Source: Lentisphaerota bacterium (GTDB lineage: Bacteria > Verrucomicrobiota > Lentisphaeria > Victivallales > Victivallaceae). From it: 64,000 nt of DNA. The notes below the pieces were generated by a model that saw only the letters and a program-made list of their open reading frames with translations, searched no databases and was not told the origin of the DNA. The stretch covers positions 1 to 64,000 of the forward strand of contig SUVY01000003.1 in the NCBI GenBank assembly GCA_015061775.1. Reading direction: 5' to 3'. Each line of letters begins with the position of its first letter. Positions within the stretch are counted from its first letter, which is position 1. Shown here piece after piece: positions 53,100 to 63,425 of this stretch. A program made the position numbers and the translations under genes.

Positions 53100-54326
53100 T
53101 TATTTTATCAAAACAGTGTTTCCTGCGGCATCAGCGGCAGTCTGGACGAGTATTTTCTGAACTTTAGCGGCGGCAGCGGCATCAGCGAAACTGCCCCGTT
53201 CAAGCATATTTTCCAAATAGTAAAAGGCGAGATTGTGCTGCGGAACATGACTTCTCAGGCTCCATGCGGCACATGAAGCGGAAAAGTAGTTCCTGAGTTT
53301 TCTTGCTTCGGCAGGAGAGAGACCGCCTTTCTTCTTTCTTGCTTCCGCTGAGGTGAGGATGGGACGGTTTCTCAGCTGATTTGCGATTTTGAGCAGGGGT
53401 TCAGGTTTTCCTGTGAAGAAGAACTCCATCCAGAAGGCGTTGACAGCCTCTTCGAGATATGGTTCATTGAATTGCCATGGGTTGTTTTCGCGCATCTTTT
53501 TCAGATAACCTGCTGTTTCCCGGTCAACATCGCCGATGATGCGGTCGATGGCATTGTTTCCGATGGCGGCAAAGAGAAGCGCGAGGTATTTTTTGTGATC
53601 GGTTTTGTAGTCCGTTGCCTGTTCGGAGAACTGCTTCCACAGCCCGGGGTGATGCTCGAGCGCCCGCGCGAGACCGTAGAGAAACGGAAGCGGAGAGTAG
53701 TTTTTCTGCTTGCGCGCAGCATCATCCTGAGCAAGGAAGATATTGAACAACTCCGGAAGTCTTTCCGGCTGCGGAGCCTTGTAGTAGCTCGAAATAAACC
53801 CTCTTATCTCATTTGTTCTTATTTTAAGCGGCTCAAGCGGAGTCGTTACCAACTCTATTTTCAATACTTTGGAACACTTCTGTTTGTTGTTTTCATCAAC
53901 TGCATCGAGCAGGAAAGAGTAAACTCCGGATTGAGCATTTTCCGGAAAATCCCACGTTACCACCAGATTTGAGAGGTGGGTGGTTCCGGGAGTGAAGTTG
54001 TCATCAAAGATCAAGTCCTGATTTTTGAAAACTTTGACGATTTTTCCGTCGGGATCGCGCATGGACATGGAACCCGTGACATGCGCTTTCCCGGCTTTAG
54101 TCTGAACTTTTGACAGCAATATATATATATTAAAGCTGTGCAGCGGACGCACCCGGCTTATTTCCGGCACGGCAGGAGCTCTGCGGGCGGATAATCCGGT
54201 GAACTGCTCATACACATTTACCGCATTTGAGGCAGCCAAGACCGCTTCAACAGCAGAAAGCTGCCCCGCGAATACGGCGGAGAGCAGAAATACGGCAATA
54301 GCCGGGAGTGTCCTTGATATTATCAT
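53100..54326 (-). CDS. Secreted hypothetical protein
   Basis: Signal peptide MIISRTLPAIAVFLLSAVFAGQLSAVEA; beta-rich N-terminal half and helical C-terminal half; no family recognised. Confidence 0.6.
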   Translation of the reverse strand: MIISRTLPAIAVFLLSAVFAGQLSAVEAVLAASNAVNVYEQFTGLSARRAPAVPEISRVRPLHSFNIYILLSKVQTKAGKAHVTGSMSMRDPDGKIVKVFKNQDLIFDDNFTPGTTHLSNLVVTWDFPENAQSGVYSFLLDAVDENNKQKCSKVLKIELVTTPLEPLKIRTNEIRGFISSYYKAPQPERLPELFNIFLAQDDAARKQKNYSPLPFLYGLARALEHHPGLWKQFSEQATDYKTDHKKYLALLFAAIGNNAIDRIIGDVDRETAGYLKKMRENNPWQFNEPYLEEAVNAFWMEFFFTGKPEPLLKIANQLRNRPILTSAEARKKKGGLSPAEARKLRNYFSASCAAWSLRSHVPQHNLAFYYLENMLERGSFADAAAAAKVQKILVQTAADAAGNTVLIK

Positions 54327-56059
54327 ATCTGGTATTTTGCAAGTTCAGATTTAACGGCGTCGGCGACGATTTTTGCAGCATCAGCGACTGCGATGCGCTC
54401 AGCGTCACGGCTGCCGCGTTTTTTGAATTCGACCTGAGACTCAGCGAGAGTCTTGGGAGATATGACCACTCTGAGCGGAATACCGATAAGGTCGGCATCG
54501 CTGAAGATGAATCCGGCTTTCTCTCCGCGGTCGTCGTACAATACTTCGATTCCGGCGGCTTCGAGATCAGCGACAAGCTTTTCGGCGGCATCAGCGACTC
54601 CGGGCTTGTTGAGATCGAGCGCGCAGACCTGCACCTGATAAGGAGCAATAGACATCGGCCAGATGGGACCGTAGGAGTCATTGGAGTATTCGATGACCGA
54701 CGCCATGGCGCGTCCGACACCGATACCGTAGCAGCCCATGACCATCGGATGGCTTTTGCCGTCGCGGTCGAGGTAGTTGCAGTTCATTGACTCGGAGTAT
54801 TTGGTTCCGAGCTGGAAGATGTTTCCTACTTCGATACCGCGGAGCATTTCAAGCGGCTCACCAGAGAGCGGGCAGGGGTCGCCGGCTCTGACAGTAGCGA
54901 TGTCACCGGTGATGAATTCGACTCCGGCGAGATCGCGGTCGGCGTTGAAGTTTTTGTAGTGGGTGTCGGCGGCGTTTGCTCCCACCACGAGGTTTGATGA
55001 CTCGATGATGGAGCGGTCGAGGACGACTTTGACCTTTTTACCGTCGATGCCGATGGGGCTGGCGTAGCCGGGAACGGCACCTGCGGCGAGGATCGCGTCG
55101 TCATCCGCGAATTTAAGTTCAGGAACGAGTGCGAGGTTGGCAAGTTTGCTCTCGTTGACTTCAAAATCTCCGCGGATCATGGCGAAGATGAGTTCTCCGG
55201 TGCGGGCGTTCTGATAGAAGACTGCCTTACCGGTGTTTTCGGCTTTGACTCCGAGGAACTCAGCGACCTCTTCGATGGTCTTTTTGCCGGGGGTGGAGAC
55301 CTCTTCGAGCGGAAGCGGAGCAGATTTTTCAAACTTCCACGCCGCAGTGGCGATTTCGCGGTTGGCGCGGTATTTTTTATCCGGAGAGACGAAGATAGTA
55401 TCCTCGCCGCACTCACAGACAGCCATGAATTCGTGGGATACTTTTCCTCCCATCATTCCGGAGTTCGACTCAATGCTCAGCACATTGTCGAGACCGATTC
55501 GTTTGAAGATGCGCTCGTAGGCTTCATGGGCGCGTTTGTAGTATTCCTCGAGGTCAGCCTGATCGGTGTGGAAGCTGTAAGCGTCCTTCATGGTGAACTC
55601 TCTGGTTCTGATAAGACCGGCTCTGGGACGGGCTTCGTCACGGTATTTGGTCTGAAGCTGATAAACCATGACGGGAAGCTGTTTGTAGCTGTTGATCTCA
55701 GTTCTTATGAGAGCAGTTACACACTCTTCGTGAGTCATCGCCAGCAGCATGGGTTTGTCATTGCGGTCGGAGAAACGCAGAAGTTCTGCACCGACAGCCT
55801 CATAACGTCCTGACTCCTGCCAGAGTTCTGCGGGCAGCACGACAGGCATAAGGATCTCCTGACCGTCGATGCGGTCCATCTCTTCGCGGATGATTTTTTC
55901 GATTTTGTCGGTGATCCGTTTTCCCATGGGAAGCAGGCTGTAAATACCGGCAGAGACGGGACGGATATATCCTCCGCGGATCAGGAACTGGTGACTGACG
56001 GTTTTAGCATCCTTCGGCAGCTCTTTGAGTCTGCGTCCGGCAAGTTTGCTCATTTTCAT
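54323..56059 (-). CDS. proS: Prolyl-tRNA synthetase (bacterial type)
   Basis: HQFLIRGGYIRPVSAGIYSLLPMGKRI, MPVVLPAELWQESGRYEAVGAELLRFSDRND, YRDEARPRAGLIRTREFTMKDAYSFH, YLDRDGKSHPMVMGCYGIGVGRAMASVIEYSND. Confidence 0.97.
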   Translation of the reverse strand: MKMSKLAGRRLKELPKDAKTVSHQFLIRGGYIRPVSAGIYSLLPMGKRITDKIEKIIREEMDRIDGQEILMPVVLPAELWQESGRYEAVGAELLRFSDRNDKPMLLAMTHEECVTALIRTEINSYKQLPVMVYQLQTKYRDEARPRAGLIRTREFTMKDAYSFHTDQADLEEYYKRAHEAYERIFKRIGLDNVLSIESNSGMMGGKVSHEFMAVCECGEDTIFVSPDKKYRANREIATAAWKFEKSAPLPLEEVSTPGKKTIEEVAEFLGVKAENTGKAVFYQNARTGELIFAMIRGDFEVNESKLANLALVPELKFADDDAILAAGAVPGYASPIGIDGKKVKVVLDRSIIESSNLVVGANAADTHYKNFNADRDLAGVEFITGDIATVRAGDPCPLSGEPLEMLRGIEVGNIFQLGTKYSESMNCNYLDRDGKSHPMVMGCYGIGVGRAMASVIEYSNDSYGPIWPMSIAPYQVQVCALDLNKPGVADAAEKLVADLEAAGIEVLYDDRGEKAGFIFSDADLIGIPLRVVISPKTLAESQVEFKKRGSRDAERIAVADAAKIVADAVKSELAKYQI

Positions 56060-56072
56060 AATATATTGTTCC

Positions 56073-57488
56073 TCAAAACTCTTTAGCGTTTTCTACGAAT
56101 TCGTGGTGCAGCGCGATCTGAGCCGCCTCAAAGTGACGCCGCTCGATGATGAACTGCATATTGACCTGACGCATGCACTGGTCGAGGGCGAGGATGTTGA
56201 TCTCGCTTCCGGCGAGAGCCTTTGCCGCTCTGGAAAGGAAGCCCGGAAGCTTCATGTTTGAGCCCAGCACCGAGACGATCGCCACCGCAGCCGTGTTGAT
56301 ATCGGCATTGGGGAACATTTTTCTGAGTTCAGCAAGACACGCCTTCACTCCGGGCTGCTTTTCGCTGACATAGTGGGTGATGGTGTTTGCGTTGGTGTTG
56401 GTTGCGATGTAGCTCACGTTGTTGCTGGCGAACGCACTGAGAAGCTTGTAGTCATAACCGGGAACACCGACCATTTCGGGGTCGAAGATCTCGATGGCGA
56501 TGATATCGCGTCTTCCGCAGATCATATCGACTCTGGGAACGGGTGAGACATATTCACCGCTGATGAGGGTTCCGGGGCTCTTGGGGTCGAAAGCGTTGGT
56601 GACCCGGATCGGAATACCGTGCAGCTCCATAGCTTTGCTGGCTTTGGGATGGATGGCTTCCATCGCCATATCGGAGAGCTGGTCGGCGATATCGAAGTTG
56701 GTGTGTCCGATGGTGCGGACTTTGTCGATGCCGATAAGTTTGGGGTCACCGGTGGAGAGGTGGAATTCCTTATGGATGACACCCTCTCTTGCCTGAGTGA
56801 CCACGGCGATCTTGCTGAAAGTGATTTCGCTGTAGCCGCGGTCGAATTTAGCCATGACGCCTTCGGCGCACTTGGCATATCCGGTGACGATGGGCATGCA
56901 GGTTCCGAAATCCATACCGGTCAGGTGCTGTTCGATGGTCTGCTCCATGGAGCCGGTCTCCTGATCTTTCCAACCTGAAAGATCGACGAACACGGCGTTT
57001 ACTCCGCGTTTCTGGAGGATGAGAGCAGAGTTGAATGCGCTGTGCGCTTCTCCGATGGAGCTGAGCATCTCTCTTGCGGCAGGAAGATAATTGGCTCCGC
57101 TGAAGTGACCGAAGCTTCTCAGCTGCATAAGGTGGACGAGACACGCTTTAGCTCCGTCCATGCGTTCATTGACGAAAGCGTCAGCTTTTTCGACATCGAG
57201 CCCGATTTTTTCGAAATCGTGGTTGATATCGATCATCATCTGCCGGGTATCTTCGAGTTTTTTCTGCCAGGCTTTGTTGTCGCCTGCGGCAAAACTACCG
57301 TAAATTCCGGGCTCTGCGGTTTTCTTGTTTTCGAGCAGGGCGTTGGTGATTCCGCCGTAAGCGGAAACGACGAAGATGCGGTTGTAAAGTTTGGCGCCGG
57401 AGCGGTCTGCGATAAGAATGTTATCCATCAGCTCGCCGAAGCGGCTCATACTGGTTCCGCCGATTTTTTCAACGGTATGCTGTCCCAT
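56073..57488 (-). CDS. Aspartate kinase
   Basis: HTVEKIGGTSMSRFGELMDNIL, VVTQAREGVIHKEFHLSTGDPKLIGIDKVRTIGHTNFDIADQLSDMAMEAIHPKA, C-terminal ACT-like region. The HTVEKIGGTSMS start resembles ectoine-type Ask. Confidence 0.85.
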   Translation of the reverse strand: MGQHTVEKIGGTSMSRFGELMDNILIADRSGAKLYNRIFVVSAYGGITNALLENKKTAEPGIYGSFAAGDNKAWQKKLEDTRQMMIDINHDFEKIGLDVEKADAFVNERMDGAKACLVHLMQLRSFGHFSGANYLPAAREMLSSIGEAHSAFNSALILQKRGVNAVFVDLSGWKDQETGSMEQTIEQHLTGMDFGTCMPIVTGYAKCAEGVMAKFDRGYSEITFSKIAVVTQAREGVIHKEFHLSTGDPKLIGIDKVRTIGHTNFDIADQLSDMAMEAIHPKASKAMELHGIPIRVTNAFDPKSPGTLISGEYVSPVPRVDMICGRRDIIAIEIFDPEMVGVPGYDYKLLSAFASNNVSYIATNTNANTITHYVSEKQPGVKACLAELRKMFPNADINTAAVAIVSVLGSNMKLPGFLSRAAKALAGSEINILALDQCMRQVNMQFIIERRHFEAAQIALHHEFVENAKEF

Positions 57489-57509
57489 AAAAATAAACTC
57501 CCAAGTGAA

Positions 57510-58802
57510 TTAGAGGTCTTCGATGCGGAGCACCTTGACCGGAGACTGATTGATTGAAAGGATGCCGATTTCAGAGAGTGCGCTGCGCATATCTTTTTCG
57601 GTTGCGGGGTGGGTCAGGATGACGAGGTTCACACCGCCGTCATCGCGGCGGGTCTCATGCTGGATGAGACTTGAGATGCTGATGGAGCGGTCGGCGAGGA
57701 TCTGAGTGATCGAGGCGATGACTCCGGGGCAGTCGCGGACGAGCAGACGCAGATAGAAGCGGCTGGAGATTTCTTCCGGAGAGAGAACTTCCTCGAACTG
57801 CACTCCTTTGCGGAAAGCGGGGATGCGTCTCACTGAGTTGCTCGCAAGGTTGCGTGCGGCGTCGATGATATCGGCAACGACTGCGCTTGCGGTAGCGCGG
57901 CGTCCTGCGCCTCTGCCGTAGAAGAGGGTCTGATCGACGAAGTCACCGTCAACCATGACGCCGTTGAACACGTCGGAAATGTTTGCCAGAAGCGAGTTCT
58001 GGGGAATGAGTGTGGGATGGACTCTCATCTGAACTTTTCCATCATTATCCTTGATGATACCGAGCAGTTTGATACGGTATCCGAGCTCTGCGGCGCAGCG
58101 GATATCTTCGATCTCAAGATCGCGGATACCTTCGACATGGACGGGGTCGAGACCGAACCACTCTCCGTAAGCGAGGCTTGCGAGGATGGAGGTCTTGTGA
58201 GCGGTATCAAATCCGTCGATATCCAAACTGGGGTTAGCCTCAGCGTAACCGAGTTTCTGGGCATCGGCGAGGACGGTGGCGAAATCGGCGCCTTCTCTCT
58301 CCATGCGGGTCAGGATGTAGTTGCAGGTGCCGTTCATGATTCCGTAAATGCGGCGGATGCGGTTTGAGGAAAGACCTTCGCGCAGGGCCTTGATGATCGG
58401 AATTCCGCCTGCGACGCTTGCCTCATAAAAGAGGTCGGTTCCCGCCTCTTCGGCAGCTGCGAAAAGCTCTTTGCCGTGCAGAGAGAGCAGGGCTTTGTTT
58501 GCTGTGACGACCGCTTTTCCTGCCTTGATGGCATCGAGGATAAATTTCTTGGCGATGGTGGTTCCTCCGACGGTCTCGACGATGATATCGCACTCTTTGA
58601 TCGCGGCTGCGGCATCGGTGGTGAGTACCTCTTTGGGAACGTTGACGCCTCTGTCGGTGGTTATGTCGAGGTCAGCGATACGGGTGACAGTGAGTTTGAC
58701 ACCGTTTCTCTGAGCGATCATATCGCCGTTGAGGATGATATTTTCTGCAACTCCTGCTCCGACAGTGCCGAAGCCGATGATTCCTACTTTGAACTCTTTC
58801 AT
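57510..58802 (-). CDS. hom: Homoserine dehydrogenase
   Basis: VGIIGFGTVGAGVAENI, VVTANKALLSLHGKELF, FYEASVAGGIPIIKALREGLSSNRIRRIYGIMNGTCNYILTRM, C-terminal ACT domain. Confidence 0.95.
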   Translation of the reverse strand: MKEFKVGIIGFGTVGAGVAENIILNGDMIAQRNGVKLTVTRIADLDITTDRGVNVPKEVLTTDAAAAIKECDIIVETVGGTTIAKKFILDAIKAGKAVVTANKALLSLHGKELFAAAEEAGTDLFYEASVAGGIPIIKALREGLSSNRIRRIYGIMNGTCNYILTRMEREGADFATVLADAQKLGYAEANPSLDIDGFDTAHKTSILASLAYGEWFGLDPVHVEGIRDLEIEDIRCAAELGYRIKLLGIIKDNDGKVQMRVHPTLIPQNSLLANISDVFNGVMVDGDFVDQTLFYGRGAGRRATASAVVADIIDAARNLASNSVRRIPAFRKGVQFEEVLSPEEISSRFYLRLLVRDCPGVIASITQILADRSISISSLIQHETRRDDGGVNLVILTHPATEKDMRSALSEIGILSINQSPVKVLRIEDL

Positions 58803-59139
58803 TAAAATCCCTCCGTTCTAAAGGAAATGTTGTTGATACATACATGCATTTAATAATATAGCACGTCGGGGCGTTTTTGTAAACATGTTTTTCTGTAAAA
58901 CTTACGTTTTTTTGCAGTAAAAAGCGATAAAAACGTGAAAAATCAGCCGTCAGCATGTCGCAGGCACATATGAGAACGCTCTTGTTGCGGGAGCATTTTT
59001 TGTCGAACGCATCCGGAATACCGGTGTGCCGGTGTATGTTTTATATGGAGAACCAAGATCGCATCATCAACTCTGTTGTGTGTTTTTGTCAGATTTTTAT
59101 CTGGCTGGAAATCAGGGCGTTTTCCTGTGTGGAATATAT

Positions 59140-59166
59140 AAAAAACTCCATGTTTTGTCATGGAGT
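59140..59166 (-). terminator. Terminator downstream of the Sel1-repeat gene
   Basis: ACTCCATG ttttgt CATGGAGT with a minus-strand T-run. Confidence 0.7.
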
Positions 59167-59294
59167 GTCAAAATGTCAAATAAATAATTGTTGTGATATG
59201 ATTTGGGACGCAGGCTCCGTGTGGTCGTTGAAGATGCAGATTCCGGTCTGCTTTTGCGGGCGGAATTGTTGCCTGCGGAAGGAGGGCAGGAGGA

Positions 59295-61448
59295 TTATTT
59301 TTTCTTGACGTCTTTTGAAGCCTTTACGGCTTTTTCAAAGAGGTCGGAATATTTTTTTGACTCCTTGTCATTCCGGCGTTTTTTGTATAAAACGGCGAGA
59401 TTGTAATAGGCTTCCGGACAACCATTCTTGGCAGCTTTGAGCAGAAGATCTGTCGTAATACTGTCAAAATCTCTTCCGTATGTGTCTTCGAGTTCAACGC
59501 AGATATTGTTGAGGGCGTGCGGATCTCTCATTGCAAATCCGTTAGCTGTCGCAGCGTTATCTATCGTCGGAAGAGTGCTGGTTCCAGGCAGAACTATCCA
59601 GATGTTGCCGATTTTTGTTGCGAAGTGATAGTAATGCATATTCCAGCGTCCTGAATAATCCACGATAAAGAGGAGGTGTAAATTGTCGTTGATTATCCAC
59701 GCCTTGCATTGGAGCTTATCTGTATTGTCATCTCCGAACACCTGCTGTACATATTTTTTGATCACTTCCGGAGAGCACTTTGCAAACTTTTTCGACTCCA
59801 TATAATTGGTCAATTCCTGAGCGGAAACGTGATTTATGTAGCGTATGGTGGGATTGGGCGCGGCTAAATTTTCTTCGACCGGATATTTGTCGAATTTTTC
59901 ATCTTTCAAAAGGTAGTCTCCGTCCCGTGACATGGCAAGCTGGGAGTCTATTTCCTTTACTGCTGCGTCGGCATCAAAATCCCATCCGGGGAGTTTACAT
60001 GATGCCGGAATCCTGACTTTTATCATTTTCAATTGTTCTGTTACCTCGGGGGTGCCATTAAGTTGCGCCAGCAGTTCCCGCGGGTTGACTCCGGTCACTT
60101 TCTCGATTTTTTCAGCGTGTCTGTCGATGGCATTTTCCAACGGGGGTTTTCCGGAGTTCTTTTTTTCAGTTTCCGGAGTCTCTTCCGGGTATTTGTCTCC
60201 AACGAACTTGCGCTCAAAAGGAATGTTGGTCGCAATGGCTTTTTTCAAATACTCATCGGCTTTTGCCAAGTCTTTTTTTACGACTATACCGCGCCGGTAC
60301 ATCTCGCTGAGCTGATACATGGCATCAGGAGAACCATCCTCCGCCGCTTTGAGAAAATTGTTGAAGGCATCTATCTTGTTCTGCGGCTCGGGAGCTGCTC
60401 CATAACCGTGAAAGTCCATAGAGCCGATAAGGTTGTAGATATGATGCTTCGGAGAGGCATTGTGTTTGATAGCCATGTTAAGGTAATGGCGGGCTTCCTG
60501 ATAATTTTGGTCCTCTTCGCAATACAATGCAGTGAAGTACATTGCTTCGGTGTGATTTGCGTTGGCTGCCATGCGGAAATATTTTTTTGCATCCTCGTGT
60601 TCTCCGAGTCTGCGGGATAATAGACCGATGTTGAATTCTGTCGAATTTCGCGGAGCGCATCTTTCCGCCGCAAGAAAACAGAGTTTTGAACGTTTGAGGT
60701 CGGGCTGCGGAATCCCCAATCCTTCCTCATAGCAAATTCCGAGAGCAAACCATGCGTCGCTGTAATCCTGCATCGCAGCGAGTTCAAAATAATAGTACAT
60801 CTGCTGATAGATTTTGGCTTTTCCGGTGGGTTCAAGGCTTTTCAGAAAATCATCCATGGATTTGAAGTTTTTTGTCTCAGTTTTCGGTTCTTCTTTGAAG
60901 TTTGCTGCCTTCTTCTTCATCATTTCACCGAGGATGAACTGGCTGAGGACGTGCCCCTTTTCATTGCCGTCCGGAGCTGCGGATTTTTTGTAAGCCTTTA
61001 TGGCGTATTCTTCGAAAGAGTCTCCGGCATAATTTGAAATCGTATTGGCTATCTCATAGAGCATCTGCCGGTCGATGATGACGGTCACCACTTCATCGAG
61101 CAGGGCAATTCCGCCTTTGAGATCTTTCGTAGTGTGTGTGCCGGAGAGCTTCATAAGTCCGAGCTGGTATTTGCCGTCATAGCTTCCGAGAGCAGAGGCT
61201 TGTTGGAAACACTCTACTGCCTGAGCGTGCTTGCCTGTGTTGTATCTGAGGACTCCGAGGTGGTAAAACGCTTCGGCGCATTTTTCGTCTGTGAGTTTTT
61301 TCAGAATGATTTCTGCCTCATTGTATTTGTCTGCAAGCATAAGTTTGACAGCCTTGTCGCATCGCTCTCTCTGAGACGGCTCTTTGGCTTGAGAAAGCAA
61401 TGCGATGCAGAAACAGGAGACAATTAGGGCAAAGATTTTTTTAGACAT
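59295..61448 (-). CDS. Secreted Sel1/TPR-repeat protein
   Basis: Signal peptide; repeats AEAFYHLGVLRYNTGKHAQAVECFQQASALGSYDGKYQLGLMKLSG, YSDAWFALGICYEEGLGIPQPDLKRSKLCFLAAE, SPDAMYQLSEMYRRGIVVKKDLAKADEYLKKAI. Confidence 0.85.
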   Translation of the reverse strand: MSKKIFALIVSCFCIALLSQAKEPSQRERCDKAVKLMLADKYNEAEIILKKLTDEKCAEAFYHLGVLRYNTGKHAQAVECFQQASALGSYDGKYQLGLMKLSGTHTTKDLKGGIALLDEVVTVIIDRQMLYEIANTISNYAGDSFEEYAIKAYKKSAAPDGNEKGHVLSQFILGEMMKKKAANFKEEPKTETKNFKSMDDFLKSLEPTGKAKIYQQMYYYFELAAMQDYSDAWFALGICYEEGLGIPQPDLKRSKLCFLAAERCAPRNSTEFNIGLLSRRLGEHEDAKKYFRMAANANHTEAMYFTALYCEEDQNYQEARHYLNMAIKHNASPKHHIYNLIGSMDFHGYGAAPEPQNKIDAFNNFLKAAEDGSPDAMYQLSEMYRRGIVVKKDLAKADEYLKKAIATNIPFERKFVGDKYPEETPETEKKNSGKPPLENAIDRHAEKIEKVTGVNPRELLAQLNGTPEVTEQLKMIKVRIPASCKLPGWDFDADAAVKEIDSQLAMSRDGDYLLKDEKFDKYPVEENLAAPNPTIRYINHVSAQELTNYMESKKFAKCSPEVIKKYVQQVFGDDNTDKLQCKAWIINDNLHLLFIVDYSGRWNMHYYHFATKIGNIWIVLPGTSTLPTIDNAATANGFAMRDPHALNNICVELEDTYGRDFDSITTDLLLKAAKNGCPEAYYNLAVLYKKRRNDKESKKYSDLFEKAVKASKDVKKK

Positions 61449-61547
61449 GGCAGATCAACTTTCGCAATATGGGGTGTTTGGGTTGCAGAGTGTCATAATA
61501 TATATTGGTACTTATGATATTGCAATGCCGATTATACAAAAAAGGCA

Positions 61548-61575
61548 ATAAAAAAGCGCGCCATACAACGCGCTT
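61548..61575 (-). terminator. Terminator of the acyl-CoA synthetase gene
   Basis: AAGCGCG ccatacaa CGCGCTT with minus-strand TTTTTT. Confidence 0.8.
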
Positions 61576-61601
61576 CAGGTGATTTGATTTGACCGTGATT
61601 T

Positions 61602-63239
61602 TTACGGAAGTTCGTTCTGCTGGGCGACCAGCATATCTGCTCCGTAAAGTTTGCGGAGACGGGGTTTTTCGATCTTTCCTGTGGGGTTTCTCGGAACTTC
61701 AGCAAAGATGATTTTTCTGGGGCGCTGATAACGCGGAAGGTCGAGACAGAAATCATTGACCTCCTCTTCTGAGAGGGTTGCGCCTTCTTTTATGTCGATT
61801 ACCGCTGCGGCGATCTCTCCGAGACGCGGGTCAGGGAGACCGATGACGGCGACATCTTTGATGGCGGAGTGTTTTCTCAGGAAATCCTCGATCTGGACGG
61901 GATAGAGATTTTCTCCGCCAGTGATGATGACATCTTTTTTGCGGTCAACGAGATAGATAAATCCGTCTTCGGACTCTTTTGCCATGTCTCCGGTGAAGAG
62001 CCATCCGTCTTTGAGGACTTCGGAAGTAGCCTTTTCATCTTTGTAGTACCTGAGCATGACGCCGTCGCCTTTGACTGCGAGTTCTCCGACTTCGCCGCGT
62101 TTGACCTCCTGCCGGTTCTCATCGACGATCATGGTCTGCCAGCCGAAACCAGCTTTGCCGATCGCGCCGACGTGGTCGGTGTTTTCGACTCCGAGGTGAA
62201 CTGCTCCGGGGCCGATGGACTCGCTGAGACCATAGTTGGTGTCGTACTGGTGATTCGGAAATACGGTCTGCCAGCGTTTGATGAGGCTGGGGGGGACGGG
62301 TTGAGCTCCGATGTGCATAAGTCTCCATTTGCTCAGATCGTAGTCTTCGAGTTTGACGTCTCCTCTTTCGATTGCGTCGAGGATGTCCTGAGCCCACGGA
62401 ACGAGCAGCCAGACGACGGAGCATTTCTCTTCAGAGACAGCCTGAAGTATCCATTCTGGTTTTATTCCGCGCAGCAGAACAGCTTTGCCTCCGACGAGGA
62501 AGCTGCCGAACCAATGCATTTTTGCTCCGGTGTGATACAGCGGAGGTATGCAGAGAAAGACATCATCTTTGGTCTGGCTGTGGTGGTTCTGCTCAACGTA
62601 GCAGGCGTGCATCAGGCTGCGGTGAGCGTGGATGATCGCCTTGGGAAAACCGGTCGTTCCGCTCGAGAAATAGATGGCGGCTTCATCGTCATCATTAAGC
62701 GGTATTGCCGGAGCCTTTGACGAACAATAAGAGACCATATTGTAGTAAGGTTCGGCAAAAGATGGGCAGTCATCGCCGACATAGAAGAAGTTTTTGACTT
62801 TTTTGAGACGGTCGCAGATATCTTCGATGCGTCCGATGAAAGCGGGTCCGAAGATGAGAGTTTCGATATCGGCGAGCTCGATGCAGTATTTGATTTCTTC
62901 AGCGGTGTAACGGAAATTGAGCGGAACAGCGATAGCTCCGCTTTTGAGGACTCCGAAGTAAATGGGCAGCCACTCAAGACAGTTCATGAGCAGGATGCCG
63001 ACCTTTTCTCCTTTGCGAACTCCGCGTGCGAGCAGCAGATTGGCGAGGCGGTTAGCCTTCTGGTCGAATTCGCCCCAGGTGATCTCGCTTCTGAAAGAGT
63101 CGATATTGCCGGGTTCGATAAGGGAAAACTCTCTCCACGAAGTGCGGCGTTTTTCCAGTTCCTGCGGATTTATTTCCACGAGGGCGCTGTCGTCGCGGTA
63201 GAGTTTTGCGTTTTTCTCAAGTATTTTGGTAATGGGCAT
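61602..63239 (-). CDS. AMP-binding acyl-CoA synthetase/ligase
   Basis: AAIYFSSGTTGFPKAIIHAHRSL, YGLSESIG, LFTGDMAKESEDGFIYLVDRKKDVIITGGENLYPVQIEDFL, NPTGKIEKPRLR. Confidence 0.93.
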   Translation of the reverse strand: MPITKILEKNAKLYRDDSALVEINPQELEKRRTSWREFSLIEPGNIDSFRSEITWGEFDQKANRLANLLLARGVRKGEKVGILLMNCLEWLPIYFGVLKSGAIAVPLNFRYTAEEIKYCIELADIETLIFGPAFIGRIEDICDRLKKVKNFFYVGDDCPSFAEPYYNMVSYCSSKAPAIPLNDDDEAAIYFSSGTTGFPKAIIHAHRSLMHACYVEQNHHSQTKDDVFLCIPPLYHTGAKMHWFGSFLVGGKAVLLRGIKPEWILQAVSEEKCSVVWLLVPWAQDILDAIERGDVKLEDYDLSKWRLMHIGAQPVPPSLIKRWQTVFPNHQYDTNYGLSESIGPGAVHLGVENTDHVGAIGKAGFGWQTMIVDENRQEVKRGEVGELAVKGDGVMLRYYKDEKATSEVLKDGWLFTGDMAKESEDGFIYLVDRKKDVIITGGENLYPVQIEDFLRKHSAIKDVAVIGLPDPRLGEIAAAVIDIKEGATLSEEEVNDFCLDLPRYQRPRKIIFAEVPRNPTGKIEKPRLRKLYGADMLVAQQNELP

Positions 63240-63425
63240 GAAAAGTTCCTCATTTTGTTGATTACTATAATACGTTTGCTAAATATACCCTCCGGGCATA
63301 TCAAATGCAAGTATTTATCTGCGAAAAGCGGTCAATTTGCCTGTTCTGCGGTTGAAAATTTTTTGAATGGTATTACATTATTGCATAACTCACTTATTAA
63401 AAACCAACGATCAGCGGGAGGAAAA

